Positions 1 through 11,430 are shown, counted from the stretch's first letter. The stretch is DNA of 64,000 bases from Cheiracanthium punctorium (GCA_038373885.1 JAWZYV010000772.1:1-64000), one strand, 5' to 3'. The notes: generated by a model not told the origin, from the letters alone. Numbers and translations are program-made.

Positions 1-359
1 CCAGCTGTCGTCAAAAAAGGGTCTCTAGATCTGTGGAACGCGATGAACGTTTCGATCGTCCACCATCTTGCTGGTAGTTAAGTCGAGCAATGGCAACGAC
101 TGCCTTTTTTTCAGCATTGGGCAATCTATGCAGCTGTTCTCGCATTCTTCCATTTTTCAGCAGATGCCAGTGCTGTTAAAAATAATCGTGACAATTTTTT
201 GACGGAAAATGACGTGCTTAAAAAGTAAAGGATTCTCGTAGAGCTATGTCACCCGCAACTATTTTTATAGAAATCAAATCTATTCTTCGTGACTGGCAAC
301 AGTGATAACGTCAGAGTTTGGTGTTCCTAGAGCGGGAACCCTGCGCGTTAAAAGGTTAA
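1..359 (-). mobile_element. piggyBac-type MITE, copy 1 (cut by the window edge)
   Basis: This is the inverted counterpart of the element at 6605-7027, and by eye the two are about 90% identical over the shared part. It ends at GCGTTAAAAGG (345-355) followed by TTAA at 356-359, the target site used by piggyBac transposons. The other end lies outside the window. There is no transposase, so it is a non-autonomous passenger. The superfamily call rests on the TTAA site and the CCTTTTAACGC-type end; the source transposase is unknown. Confidence 0.75.
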
Positions 360-1680
360 CTGTCTTGAAGCAGAATATGTGCAATTGAAACAATTGTGTT
401 TGAAAGTGTTTTACAATCAGTTCGTTTTATATGACTTACCTTTCTTTTTTTTGTTGTTGCAAAACTAATGCTAATTTAAGCAATTCTCAGTACTCTTATC
501 TGGCTTCTTTCGTAAGCAAACACGAGAGCAAACTTGCTTTTCTCCCCTCCCCACTTTTTAAAGCAAGGGAAAGAAGCAAAGACAAAAAGCGTATAACGAG
601 ACTAATTTCGAACAAATCATTTAAAGAAAATTTCAAGAAATACTGTGGAAAGCGAAATTTTAATTGGGATGGGAAATAAATAATCGATGATTAAGGGGAA
701 AAACAGAAAAAAAATGAAAGAAATGGAGAACGTTTTGCTGAAATTCATAGATATTTAAAAAACACTTCTTTTGAAACCTTATAGCATTAGTTTCAATGAT
801 GTAATGTAAATAAGGTTTCTTTCAGCTCTATTAAGGAAAGTTTCTTAATTTTTTTTCTTTTCTTACTTAAAAAAATTCCTTTTCATAAAGATGAAATGAA
901 TTTTCAACTCTTTTTTTCCGGGGGGGGGGGGATAAATAGACATTGAAAAGCCATATCTTTACATTTATTGATAGTGATATAATGAAATCGTTGGATATTT
1001 CTGAGATTCAGAGTAAGGTTTCGCACAAAAATAAGCGATTTGAATACGATATTGAGAGAGGAATGTAAATGTCCTTTTTTTTACTCACAGAAATATTTCT
1101 TTGAGAATATGAGTTTCATAACATACGACATGAATGAAATAAATTAATTTTTAACCCTGTGAGCGAAATATCTTAGAAAAGAGCAAAAAAAGTTAAGTTG
1201 TGTTCACTCCGTGGACATATCTACTTATGGGGATTCAGACGTGCATTTTCCGAAATAATTTCGTATTCTATGGCAGCGGTAATAATTGCGTGTTTTACAC
1301 GCTTTAACCTTCGTAGCAAAGATGAGGAGACAGACACCTTGTGAAGCTGATCACATATTCATTTTTAATTGTTTTTGAGTTTTTATTTAACCTTTCTAAA
1401 ACTAAGCAATTTAATGCTTTTAATTTCTTTTATCATTTATTTCACTTCTTTGGCTTTCAAAATTTGTATTCCCTTGTTTCACATGCAATAGCCTTTTTAT
1501 TGGTAAAGGAATTGAAATGGAAATACAAGCATATTTTGTGCTTCTATCTTGCTTCTATTCTATACTTTGCTTCATTTCTTAATTCTCCTATTTAGACCTT
1601 GCTTAGGTTTGCAATCTTAACACTTTTTTTTTTTTTCTTTCGCCCCCCAATCAACATTTGTTCTTTTTTATTTCACTCTT

Positions 1681-1726
1681 TTTATTTATTTATTTATTTA
1701 TTTATTTTTGTGTGTGTGTGTGTGTG
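1681..1726. repeat. (TTTA)n followed by (TG)n microsatellite
   Basis: TTTA repeats run from 1681 to about 1708 and continue directly into nine TG units at 1709-1726. This is a compound simple repeat. Confidence 0.95.
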
Positions 1727-1803
1727 CTGGGTGGGGATGCCATGCATCTCCTTTCAAAATTATTCAGTCCCGTGTGCTTGCTTTAATTTCATACGACTAA
1801 ATA

Positions 1804-1850
1804 CAGTGGCGAAGCTACAGTGGGTGACACCCGGTGCGGATTTTTGATCC
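1804..1850 (+). mobile_element. Single end of a hAT-like element
   Basis: CAGTGGCGAAGCTACA at 1804-1819 resembles the CAGTGGCGTAGCC termini seen at both ends of other elements in this window (10570 and 31765). It is followed by a GGTGACACCCGGTGCGG-type stretch common in such elements. I found no matching right end, so this is a truncated copy or one too diverged to pair by eye. Confidence 0.4.
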
Positions 1851-2829
1851 CCCGGCGACTTTTTCGGATCCGCTTCTTATAACGTTGAAAAAAGGTTTTG
1901 TACACTGGTTTCACAACTAATTTAAACGCTACGTTTCCTCGCAAAATTTCAGAATCGTCAAAGGCAGAAGAATAACTGTCTCACTTTACGTCAGAATTGG
2001 TTTTTCAAAATCTCACAAGACAGTATATTTTTGGAATTTTTGCTATACAAGCTTTCGGGACCCTTGCTTCATTACTGACTCAATTTATTGTAATTTAGCG
2101 TTGTTTTGGCTGCAATGTGTATGTTTTCGAGAAGGGGAAATTCTCTGGGCATTTGCATTTTTCTGTCTATTCGACTGTGTTATTAATATATATTTTTACG
2201 CTGGCCACCACCAGGCCACAATGCTTAATTTTTACTTTAGATAATTTTTTTAACGAATAAATAGTTTTAAAGCATTTAATGTCTATTTTATTTATAACAA
2301 CTGAACTGTTTAACGAGCCTGTGGTTTACTTGGTACCTGTTTTATTTTCATCCCTAAATTGTGTCCTATAAATATTTTAAATAGTTTATTAAGTTGATTC
2401 CTTCAGTACAGACCCTTTATCGGCTCTCATCGTTGCTTCCCGCCCGGAGTCCTTGAGCATACCTTTCTCGACTCTTTATAGTGGTTATTTATTTATTTTT
2501 TAACGATGAGAAATTCTGTCTCGCTATTGAGTTCAGGCAGTCTAATAGCGAAATGAGATAAAAGTAAAATAAGTTTGGATACCAATAGCTACAATTAAGT
2601 TCTAAATTACAGCGTCCATACTTTGAAATGAACAAATGGTTTACGATGTACGTATAGCGTTTTCAGTTACCAAAAACGAAAAAAAAAAATGTTGCTTTTA
2701 TTCCAATGAAAACTGGAGTTCAACGAATGAAGTTTTACGCATTTGCTGCTCAGATGCTAAAGATTGCAGTAGGCTTTGAAATTGTACTTTTGATATGCTT
2801 AGCCCACGAAGACAAAATTGGGGATGGAT

Positions 2830-2993
2830 GCGAGACAATATTTTACGAGGCGAGACAGAGATTGACAGCTTTTTTTGTGAGAGGAGTCAAAGTTTTTCGT
2901 ATGTTTTGCGAGACGATATTTTACGAGGCGAGACAGAGATTGACAGCTTTTTTTGTGAGAGGAGTCAAAGCTTTTCGTATGCTTTGCGAGACG
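2830..2993. repeat. Tandem duplication, period 78 bp
   Basis: Two nearly identical 78-bp units start at 2830 and 2908, and a partial third starts at 2986. Each unit begins with GCGAGACRATATTTTACGAG. Because 78 is a multiple of three, a frame open from 2706 to 3065 carries the repeat in register as 26-residue units, and the reverse strand is also open. No domain is recognisable. The open frame could be chance or a small repeat protein; chance is more likely. Confidence 0.9.
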
Positions 2994-3369
2994 CCTATTT
3001 TTTGCCTCGCGTCCAACCCTAAACAAAATCTGGTGGACGTACCTATTTTTTTTTTAATATGTTAATATAAGAGTTTAAACATTCCGCTACGTTATTTTGT
3101 TCTTTTTAAAATTAATGCATTATACGTTGAATAAAAATTTAATATAAAAATTCAGTATGTAATATTTTTTGAATCGTTTTTAAAATGAAAGGCGGAGATT
3201 TGACTTTTTTGAAAAGTTTTTGGTTTTCTTAAATACACATATAGAATTAATTCCATTGTGTATTTAATGTTTTGTAAAATATTCCCGCTTAACCAAAAAT
3301 AAACTAATTTATAAGGCTTGTCAAAACTTTTTTTGGGGAAAAAATGTAAGGGATGTTAGAGGCAACCAA

Positions 3370-3990
3370 GCTGGTTCAGAATCACGAAGCAATGTGGGGT
3401 CGGAAACGTCGTCTTCATGTATCCGTTAATAATCACTTTGGTAGAAATACTTTTACCCTACCAGTGGCTGAGCGCGTTTGCGCTCGCAACTGGAAGACGG
3501 AAGGTCCCTGGTTCAAAACCAGGTCGCGTTCGCTACCTTAACTGTTCGGAGTTTTCCGTAATTTTCTCCAAAACTTCGCGTAAATACGGGCTAGAATCCC
3601 TTAGAAAGACCACAACGTAGGGCACCCCCCCTCCTTTCGACATAGATTCCTCGCTCAGATAATTGGCCGTAACACCACATTTATTTATTTTTGGTAGAAG
3701 TGCTGAAGTGTTCGAGTTTCATATGCAATGGACTTTTTCTCCGACAATTTCATCTATGAAATCAAATAGAATTTGTAAACTATCAATTTTAAAAACCAAA
3801 ACAATTTTAAACACCAATTGCAAATCTGTGAAAGATATATCAGTTTTTAGCAAACCATGGTTGGAAAGTTCTCTACTACTCCAACACATTTTCCAAAATG
3901 ATCACCAAGAATAAAAAATCAGTTTTCGACACCCCATTGAAATGTGAGAATAATAAATTTCATTTTCCAGAGGTATCAGTTACAGCTTAG
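3370..3990 (+). repeat. Old interspersed repeat, copy A (split by a SINE)
   Basis: The flanks of the SINE at 3449-3689 match the uninterrupted stretch at 41528-41880. Shared landmarks are GCAATGTGGGGTC and GTTAATAATC before the insertion, and GAAATAGAATTT with neighbouring similarity after it. The family is unclassified. An open frame at 3663-3914 lies in this repeat and is not credible as a host gene. Confidence 0.6.
3449..3689 (+). mobile_element. tRNA-derived SINE, family 1, copy 1
   Basis: The head at about 3459-3535 looks like a tRNA. It has a box-A-like GTGGCTGAGCGCG and a box B GGTTCAAAACC, the internal promoters used by RNA polymerase III. A body follows that is shared with 17436-17606 (GAGTTTTCC, CGCGTAAATACGG, CCTTAGAAAG). 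Flanking 12-bp direct repeats TTTGGTAGAA(A/G)T at 3437-3448 and 3690-3701 differ at one base and look like the target-site duplication. The head resembles a Ser- or Leu-type tRNA, which I infer only from the box-A wording. Confidence 0.75.
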
Positions 3991-6604
3991 TGGATTTTTA
4001 TCATAATGCGAAGTACACGTCACAAATAAACATAAAAATACGATCTCGGCCTACTGTTTAAACAATAGCTTAGATATCAATTTTGATGGATATGAATTTT
4101 GTTTAATAATGAATTTTACTTATTACAGACACGTGTAATTGTTTAATTTTATTTAGTCTTTTCATTTCAACTTCTTTAATAAATTTCTGCTCCGATGAAA
4201 AATCTTTATAATTTGATATTTTTTCTGTTCGTTTCAAGGTATCAACTTATTTATTCTAAATTTTCCCATTGATTTTTCCTTTGTAATTATCTATGGATTT
4301 TTTTTTTAAATAGATTTCTTTTAAATCAAGGCTACGATTTTAACAAGATAGTAAATATTTTAGATTTTTTTTTCTGTCTGTCTTTCTTTTTCTGTTTTCT
4401 TTTTTTAATATTCTCAAATTTTGCTGGGTCTTATTGTTATTTTGGTTCATTTCTTCATATTATTTTGAATTCAAGATAATTGAATATAATCGACGTCATA
4501 TGGATGATTTTATCGCAATGAATGGCAAAATTATATTATTTCACTACCGATTCTTTAAAAAATAGTAATTGTTAAAGGAATCGGTCCATTTAAAAACGTG
4601 CATCAGAAAATTTATAAACATTCGAGACATAAGCATCATAACATTAAATACTGAAGTTTTGAAAAAGTGAGAAGAATCGGTTTTGATGAAATATCTGCAT
4701 ACTGCTTTCTCCTTTTAGCCGTAGTAATATTTTACTCTGTGAAAGACTGAGTTTTGAACCTTTTCAAGTTAGATACCATGTAACTCTCCTCGATTTAAAG
4801 ATATCTCTTTTTCCCCCAACATATATGTTACAAGTTACAAAGTTAGTACTAGAATACATACACTTCAAAAAGCAAGTATACCGGTGGCATTTTAGGCTTG
4901 CGTACCGTCTACCTCTGTTATAATCCACGACTTTATTTAGGATATATTTGCCTAGATAAACTAGTGATTAACATTCATTATCCCAACCCAGTGTTAATGA
5001 CTTTGAAATAATTTTTAACAATTAAAATTATCGCATGAAGAACGTAGGATATTCTAATCGATATGATATCTACCATTTTATAAAGAAAATAATTATAAAG
5101 GGCGTAGTTTTTATATAAAATAAAACAATATATTTATTTCAAAAAGAAGTTGAATGACGAAATCCGATTCAAGAGTGGCTTTTGCTGCTAGTAACTATTA
5201 CAATGGTCAAAAATAAGCATTATCATTGTTAAAGTTATTCTTATATTCTAAAATTAAGTCGTTTAAAAAATTTTAACAGAATTTAAAAAAAGAAAAGGAT
5301 CAATTTTATACTGCTAGTATTCTGTACCGAATTCATTCAAAATATTTTACTGTATTACATCATAAATATTGTATCATTCTCGCTTGAAAAATTCTCTCTG
5401 AAAAGATACAAATTAACTACTCTTTCCTTCGTCGCGCACGTTCTAGAAAAAGGAAAACGTAAGAGCAACGGAGAATTAAAGTGGTGATCAAGGAAACAGC
5501 ATCATTCTCTCAGTGCATATGTGATCCTGCTATCCTGGTTACATTTTTTGCTCCTCGGAGGAGAATTCTTGTGGCGCCATCTGCACGACAACTTATGAAC
5601 TATTCCTTTAATAAACTTTCTTGCACAGTACTTTCGAAATACTCAATAGAAGATGGAAGTCACCTAAAAGATGTTGATCTTTGATTATTGACACATTTTT
5701 TTTTCTTTTTGGTTTGCTATTATTTATTGGATCTTAAAACAAGGAATATAAGAAACTAATTGTGGCACTTAGAGAAAATTTATTAGAAAATTTTACCTAA
5801 AATGATCTGTTACTTTGAATGAAGAAGCTTTCCTTATATAGATTTCCATACTGTGCTAGTAAACTTTGCATGTTTTAATGCTATATTTTAAAAATATCGT
5901 CTGTTTTTTATGTAACGGTTTATTTGAAAACACATGGCATGAAGATGGTGATACCTATAACATCCAGAGTTCATGTGTAAATTGCAACTTAGAAAGTTAC
6001 TGCATTCAAAAAATGCTGAGGTGTGATTTTGTTGTTATGACAGTTATTAAGAGAATGCGACAATCTTTGGTTGGTATACCGCCATGCCACCGTCATATAC
6101 TCGCAGCGCTAAGTTCTTCTGTAAGAATACCAGTACTGTACGTTACAGTGTAAATAAATTTCTTTTCAATTTTGGTATGTAGGAGGCATAATTCTGTAAC
6201 CATATTTTAATAGTCCTTTTTGGTGTGCCATATTTAAAAGCCTTCAGATTAGTATACAAATATTAACCCAAAGAAGTTTTATTTAAATATAATGGAATAG
6301 TTCGAATTAAGTTTTTCAACGGCCCAACTGAACAAAAATTTTTAACGGTAAACGTACTTCAGACGAAGACAACTTAATTAAAGGCAATAAAAAATATTAC
6401 TAAGAATTGTGACACATTTCAGCTTTTAAGGAGCACTCAGTCATGGGAAAAAGAAAAGATATAAAAGTAAAACACTTTCAAAAAAGTGAATGAAAATTAT
6501 TCGAAACTAAAAAAAGTACGAACAAATAGGAAATGGGCTTTATGGTGATTGCCCTGATTTATCCGTAAAAAAAGAATCGGTAGCCATGTAATTGTGAAAA
6601 TGCT
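3991..6604. other. AT-rich stretch with no recognised feature
   Basis: Open frames at 5481-5684 and 5866-6153 (95 codons) have no family signature, splice context or codon pattern that I can recognise. I see nothing else with structure here. Confidence 0.5.
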
Positions 6605-7027
6605 TTAACCCTTTAACGCTCAGTGTTCCCGCTCTTGGAACACCAAACTCTGACATTTTGACTGTTGCCAGTCACGAAGAATAGATTTGATTTCTATAAA
6701 AATAGTAGCGGGTGACATAGCTCCACGAGAATCCTTTACTTTTTAGCACGTCATTTCCCGTAGAAAAAAATTGTCACGATTATTTTTAACAGCACTGACA
6801 TTTGCTGAAAAATGGAAGAATGCGAGAACAGCTGGATAGATTGCCCAATGCTGAAAAAAGGGCAGCCGTTGCCATCGCTCGACTTAACTACCAGCAAGAT
6901 GGCGGACGATCGAAACGTTCATCGCGTGCCACAGATCTAGAGACCTTTTTTTGACAACAGCTGGCTGTGCCCGCGCACAGCTGCCCTTTTTTCAGCATTG
7001 GGAAAGGGTTGCGCCTCAAAGGGTTAA
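6605..7027 (+). mobile_element. piggyBac-type MITE, copy 2 (complete)
   Basis: TTAA at 6605-6608 and 7024-7027 flank a 415-bp element that opens with CCCTTTAACGC and closes with GCGCCTCAAAGGG, an imperfect terminal inverted repeat. TTAA duplication is the hallmark of piggyBac. Internally, a 23-bp stretch at 6844-6866 (beginning CCCAATGCTGAAAAAAGG) is repeated exactly in reverse at 6980-7002. No transposase is encoded. It is the inverted partner of copy 1, about 6.2 kb away. Confidence 0.85.
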
Positions 7028-7976
7028 TAAAGATTGCGTCCTCATGTAAAATATAAATTTCCTTGCTAAATCCAAATTCATCTTAAAAAGCGTTTTGGCG
7101 TTCAAAAAATATCATCGTCCTTTTGTTAAATCACACTCCACATGTCTTGGAAGAATACCCACTCTGTGTATTTCCTCCCTCCCCAATATATTATATATAA
7201 AACCAACGCTTCATTTTTACGCCCAACTTAACCGACTGCTGACTTACGCCAGGGCGCTCTCCCATCCCATAAATAAAACTAAGCCCCATTGAATGCGAAC
7301 AAACGTTGGTCAGTTCCTAATGAATCCCTTTTCCTCTTTCTCCATACTCTCAGACATCACAACTGACCGCTGGTCATAAAGTATTCGTTTACTGCCCTGA
7401 TAAAACCCCGCTGGAAATAGATCATAATTTAGCCTAATACCGTACCTCATTGGACGCAAGGAACGGAAAAAATTGATTGCCTAGAGCCTTATTTTTTTTA
7501 TTTTCTTCTTTTCACCCTTTAAGGCGGGGGCGACCCCCTTAATTCCCACAAAATTGGAGCGCTTATCTAGGGACAGACAGCAAAGGTCGTTTCTTAATGC
7601 TCGATCCCAGGGGAATAAGGCACCATTTTATGTATTGTTTACAAGGAAACTGAGTTTATTAGGTGAGCTGTGCCGATGCCGTTTGAGGATAACTGTTATA
7701 TTGTGGTGTTTATTGTATATATAACACTGGAATACTGAGAATTGACTCGTATATTGTTACGACGCCTGAAAGAAAGAAAGAAAAAAGCAGTAAGTTATCA
7801 AAGCACTGTTGTGTGTGTTTTATTATGAGAGGGCTTCAAGAAATTTCGCCATTTGCAGATGGCATTTTCGTTTGGTGAAACTGGGAAGTTTTTGCTAATC
7901 TCTTTTCATTTCCTTTTGCATTTCAAGGTGCTTTTATGGACGAATTGTTTGAGTATTTGGATTCTTAATGGTTAAT
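7028..7976. other. Unassigned stretch
   Basis: I see no gene. The sequence is slightly more GC-balanced at 7420-7620, with G- and C-runs. The frame at 7095-7292 has no recognisable domain. Confidence 0.45.
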
Positions 7977-8318
7977 TTTTGCAGGATATGTCAAGTCAAA
8001 CATTGGCGGAACAGCCTCTCTGCGGGGCCAAGGCCTGTGCTGCCCAACCGCGCCATGTGCTCTGGGGCCATGTGCTACCATGTGCTACCATGCGCCATGT
8101 GCTACCATGTGCTCTGGGGTACGGATGCATAATGCCTCGGCCAGCCTGACGCGAAGCCCCAGTGTTTGATCCCAAGCAAGCTTGGTCCTCATTTTATAGT
8201 TCCCCTCAAGGGATGAAAGGCTGAATCGACCATGCCCAGTCCGGGATTCGAACCCCGGACCTGTGGGACGGCAGCGCGGTGCGCTAACTATTACACCACT
8301 GGGATTTTGCAGGATATG
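7977..8318 (-). mobile_element. tRNA-derived SINE, family 2, with perfect target duplication
   Basis: A perfect 14-bp direct repeat TTTTGCAGGATATG at 7977-7990 and 8305-8318 flanks a 314-bp body on the minus strand. Read on that strand, the head starts at 8304 with TCCCAGTGGTGTAATAG and has a box B GGTTCGAATCC, so it derives from a tRNA, possibly Glu- or Asp-like by its first bases. The middle has TCAGCCTTTCATCCCTT and ATAAAATGAGGACCA. The 3' part is an irregular tandem of CCATGTGCTA units (about 8054-8117). The intact duplication suggests a fairly recent insertion. The minus-strand frame at 8085-8339 is only the SINE read through. Confidence 0.92.
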
Positions 8319-8405
8319 AGAACTGATATATTTTCTCATGCAAGGAAAGTGAGTATTTGAAACGAGATTAATTGATTATTAATTCTATAGTACTACTTTT
8401 TATTG

Positions 8406-8816
8406 CTGTAATGCAGCGTTTCTCAACCTGTGGGGTGCGACACCCAAGGGGGGTGCAGAGCGTTTGCATGGGGGGGGGTGCAAGAAAAAACAAAGAGCAA
8501 GTGGTGATGCATGTTTTTTTTTTTAAATCATATTATTTATTCTCATTTTTACTCAAAAATATATCCATTTTCGTTTAAAATGTTCATTCAAACTTTACTG
8601 ATAGCATTATTTTGTAGAAAGTTCGACTAAATGTTCATTGTTAAATCTTTTAACTGAAAGGTAAACTGTTATAAACGTTCACATAACAAACCAATAAAAA
8701 ATTAAAAAAACTGAATGTATGCTGAAAACTGTGAGGGGAGGAGGTGGCGCGCCACCGTGAGTTAGCCTTTGTTCGGGAGGGGCGACTTTAAAAGGTTGAG
8801 AACCGCTGCTGTAATG
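8406..8816 (+). mobile_element. hAT MITE, family H1, copy 1
   Basis: The element spans 8414-8808 (395 bp). Its ends are CAGCGTTTCTCAACC and, reversed, CAGCGGTTCTCAACC, the form typical of hAT transposons. A perfect 8-bp target duplication CTGTAATG sits at 8406-8413 and 8809-8816, as hAT insertion predicts. The interior is AT-rich with no transposase. It is related to the copies at 19986, 29774 and 58709 and shares AAACTTTACTGATA and TTATTTTGTAGAAA. Confidence 0.93.
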
Positions 8817-9428
8817 TTCTGTTAAACTGAAAACACGCCAAAAGCTCTCTAAGAAATGTACTTTATAGCAGAAAATATGCTGTCTATACGGAATACGGCA
8901 TTTATATTATACAGTACTATTTAATGACAGGATGTAGAAGAACAGAATTACTTAATTAACCAGTTTTAGAATTTCAGTTATTTATTGATTCAGTTTCAGC
9001 GTCATTTCAGTGATGATACTCTACCCGAGACGAAAAAATAATTAATAATTTTTGAGTAAACGTTATAGCTTAAGGTTTGGATAGTATTTTCAAAGCCTCT
9101 AATTTAATACAAGAAGCTGTGTACGTTAATTATTATCAACGGATTTCATCAAATTTAAAAAAAGTTTATACATGCACAAACACTGCTTGCATGCAATCTT
9201 ATTCACTTTTGAATTCCCTCTCCCCCCCCCCCCCCCGCTCTGAAAACTCCCACGATGATCTTTTTTTTTATCCTCTAAGGTGTATTTCTATATCTGGCAT
9301 TCCCAACTCTGCGAGTTTATACGAAACCCCACTCCAGCATGAACATTCAAATTTAAATGCCACTTTTCCGCCACAGAATGTTCTCTTAAAACCGATTTAC
9401 CCCTGAAAAGAAGGAGGGGGAGGGTACA
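8817..9428. other. Unassigned AT-rich stretch
   Basis: It has a 109-codon open frame at 9077-9406 that crosses a run of about 14 C at 9223-9236. A frame that depends on a homopolymer is unlikely to be a gene, and I recognise no domain. Confidence 0.45.
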
Positions 9429-9448
9429 ATATATATATATATATATAT
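9429..9448. repeat. (AT)n microsatellite
   Basis: Ten AT units in a row. Confidence 0.9.
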
Positions 9449-9479
9449 CTCAAAGATTTTTCTCTCTTTTTGTGAAATT

Positions 9480-10060
9480 CACACGGCTTTAAGAAACGTA
9501 CGGCCCCCTCCATCCCTCCCCCACAAGACTTTTTCGTTTGAATGCAACATATATAGGGATGAAGGGGGTAAGGTTATTATTCGCGGTTTATTGCCTGTCT
9601 CCAACCCCCCAACACCCCCCAAACGGAGTCGTAATTCAAACGGGCGGTGGAGGGAAAAGAGTGGCTGCCCTGCTGCCTATTTGCATACATATATATCTGG
9701 TGTCTCTTAGATGAAAGAGGTGGTTTTGCAATGCGGTCGTGCAGATCGCATTTTGATATGTCATTATTGGAGATGTTTTTCTCGGGCTGAATTTTTCACA
9801 TTGTCTATTTTCGTTGCTGAGGAGTGGAGATTTGGGGCAGGGGAGGGGGGGTGTGAGATCCAAGGAGTTTTTGAATCGAAAAGAGAAAGAGAGAGAGGCT
9901 CGGATTTACGAAATGGGATCTGGAAGAGGACACGGGGATCGTTTTAATGGGATTGAGTCCTCAGATTTTGTTTTGGGGAAACAGATCGGGTGAAAGACGC
10001 CTTTGACAGTTTTTTGACGATTTTGTTTGTTTAGGAGGGTTTTGTGACTAATACTTTAAG
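9480..10060. promoter_or_regulatory. GC-balanced island 1, candidate regulatory DNA
   Basis: Base composition rises above the surroundings and no repeat signature is visible. The octamer ATTTGCAT, a POU-factor site, occurs at 9679-9686 and extends to ATTTGCATAC; the same 10-mer occurs in the island near 49.69 kb. Short frames on both strands (9636-9863, 9711-9947) look like by-products of higher GC. Regulatory function is an inference. Confidence 0.25.
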
Positions 10061-10569
10061 TATTTTTGGAGATAAAAATGCAAAAATTTCTGTCGCAAAC
10101 GGCGTTTTTTGGAACGAGGCCGTGCATCTCAAGAAGCAGTTTTATTTTTTTTATTTTTTTCATTTTTTATGAGAATCGAGTAAAGTTAAGTTTAATAAGA
10201 GTTGCAGTTTTGTTTTGGGGACAAAATCTTTTATCCACGCGTATTCTTCTAAGTAGGTTCCTTATTTTTACTCTACCTGTTTTTTGCGTTAGCAATTCCA
10301 AACAAATTTTCTCTAGAGGACGAGAATTTAAAAATTGCTCATTGATTCTGATAATTTTTTTTTTTAGTTAAACCTTAAGAAACTCATTTAAAATTATTAT
10401 TATTTTATCTTTGTCAAAGTGTTCTCATTACTTTCTTGGTAAGTATTTGTAAGGGGTACTGTTAGATCATAAAGTTCACTTCTTGTCAAGAAAAATAAAG
10501 CCAAACAGTTAACTTAACTTGAAGCCAGAGCGTCAGTAATTTTGAGCAAGATATTAAGAATAAGCAGAT

Positions 10570-10680
10570 CAGTGGCGTAGGCAGAAACTTTTCTTTAGGG
10601 GGATACATTTTGTCTGGCAAAAAATCCCTCGTGGGGAGGTTGCGACACCCCTATCCCCCCCCCCCTTGGCTACGCCACTG
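10570..10680. mobile_element. Short hAT-like MITE, family T, copy 1
   Basis: The 111-bp unit begins with CAGTGGCGTAGGC and ends with GGCTACGCCACTG, inverted over 12 to 13 bases. The right half matches the element at 31765-31940 (TGGCAAAAAAT, GGGG, GGTTG, then a C-run before GGCTACGCCACTG). The 8 bases on each side (AAGCAGAT and ACCATTAA) do not match, so no target duplication is visible. Confidence 0.7.
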
Positions 10681-11172
10681 ACCATTAATTCATAACAACT
10701 TGTTTCAAAGTTTGTGTAAAAACGCCTCTATAATTTAAATGCTCTTTGTTGCCCTTTTTTAAAGAAATATTTAAAAATCTCTTATGAAACCACAGGCTTA
10801 TGGTGTTCATAAATAATTGTCCTAATTGTTTAAAATGCTAAAATTGCTTCAGGGGTAAATTTGAGTATTTGCTTCTACACTGGTATAGTATTAATTACTA
10901 TTGGAAATTTTCTGTCAGAATTAGAAAATGGTTAAGCCACACCAAATGTGCAAAATACCCGTCTGATGTTAAATTTAATGTCATAAAAATGTGTGTATAA
11001 AAAAAATTAGTAATGAAAAAAAATGTAAATTGAAGTGCATCCTTTTTCAAAAACAGGGATGAGGCAATTTAGACTATATACACCATGTGTCGAAGCCGTG
11101 GCCATGTACTGAAGTTTAAATTTAGTCTATGAAAGTTTATTTTATTTTAAATGTATAGCAAGTACTGACTTA
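10681..11172. other. AT-rich stretch with no recognised feature
   Basis: I see no open frame, repeat or motif that I can support. Confidence 0.5.
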
Positions 11173-11430
11173 TCTAGAAGCAGTGGCGGATACAGAGTTT
11201 TTTAAGAGGCGGCTAACTTTTTTAAAAGTTTGTTTGATTTAAACAAAATATACAATAAAGTAAAATGTTACCCTAAGGTCATGTAACTTTTTGAGGTGGA
11301 TCTAATTTATAGAAACAACTTATTTGACCAAAACAAAGTGTACAATGAAACAAAATATTACCTTTAATCAATTTTTATTGGGAAGCTGAAGCCCCCTATC
11401 GCCTTCCATGTATCTGTTATTGTCTAGAAG
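11173..11430. mobile_element. hAT-like MITE with perfect 8-bp target duplication
   Basis: The element spans 11181-11422 (242 bp). It starts CAGTGGCGGATACAGAG and ends with a decayed inverted copy (ATGTATCTGTTATTG). TCTAGAAG occurs at 11173-11180 and again at 11423-11430, an exact 8-bp duplication as expected for hAT. The interior shows internal similarity (AAACAAAATATACAATAAAG near 11241 and a related stretch near 11332). No coding sequence is present. Confidence 0.88.

Larger units (their letters stand above)
360..2829. other. AT-rich non-coding stretch
   Basis: I see no gene here. The short open frames at 431-679, 1341-1595 and 1599-1847 have AT-driven composition and no recognisable domain. 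The stretch holds a G-run near 919-930, a simple repeat at 1681-1726 and one transposon-like end at 1804. Confidence 0.5.

Noticed and set aside
3459..3535. tRNA gene on the plus strand
   Set aside because: The tRNA-like head is followed by a body shared with a second copy at 17436, so it is a SINE.
8232..8304. tRNA gene on the minus strand
   Set aside because: Boxes A and B are present, but the sequence continues into a SINE body flanked by a 14-bp target duplication, so it is not a functional tRNA gene.
9077..9406. 109-codon plus-strand open frame
   Set aside because: It crosses a 14-base C-run, has no recognisable domain and no protein-like composition; it is probably chance.
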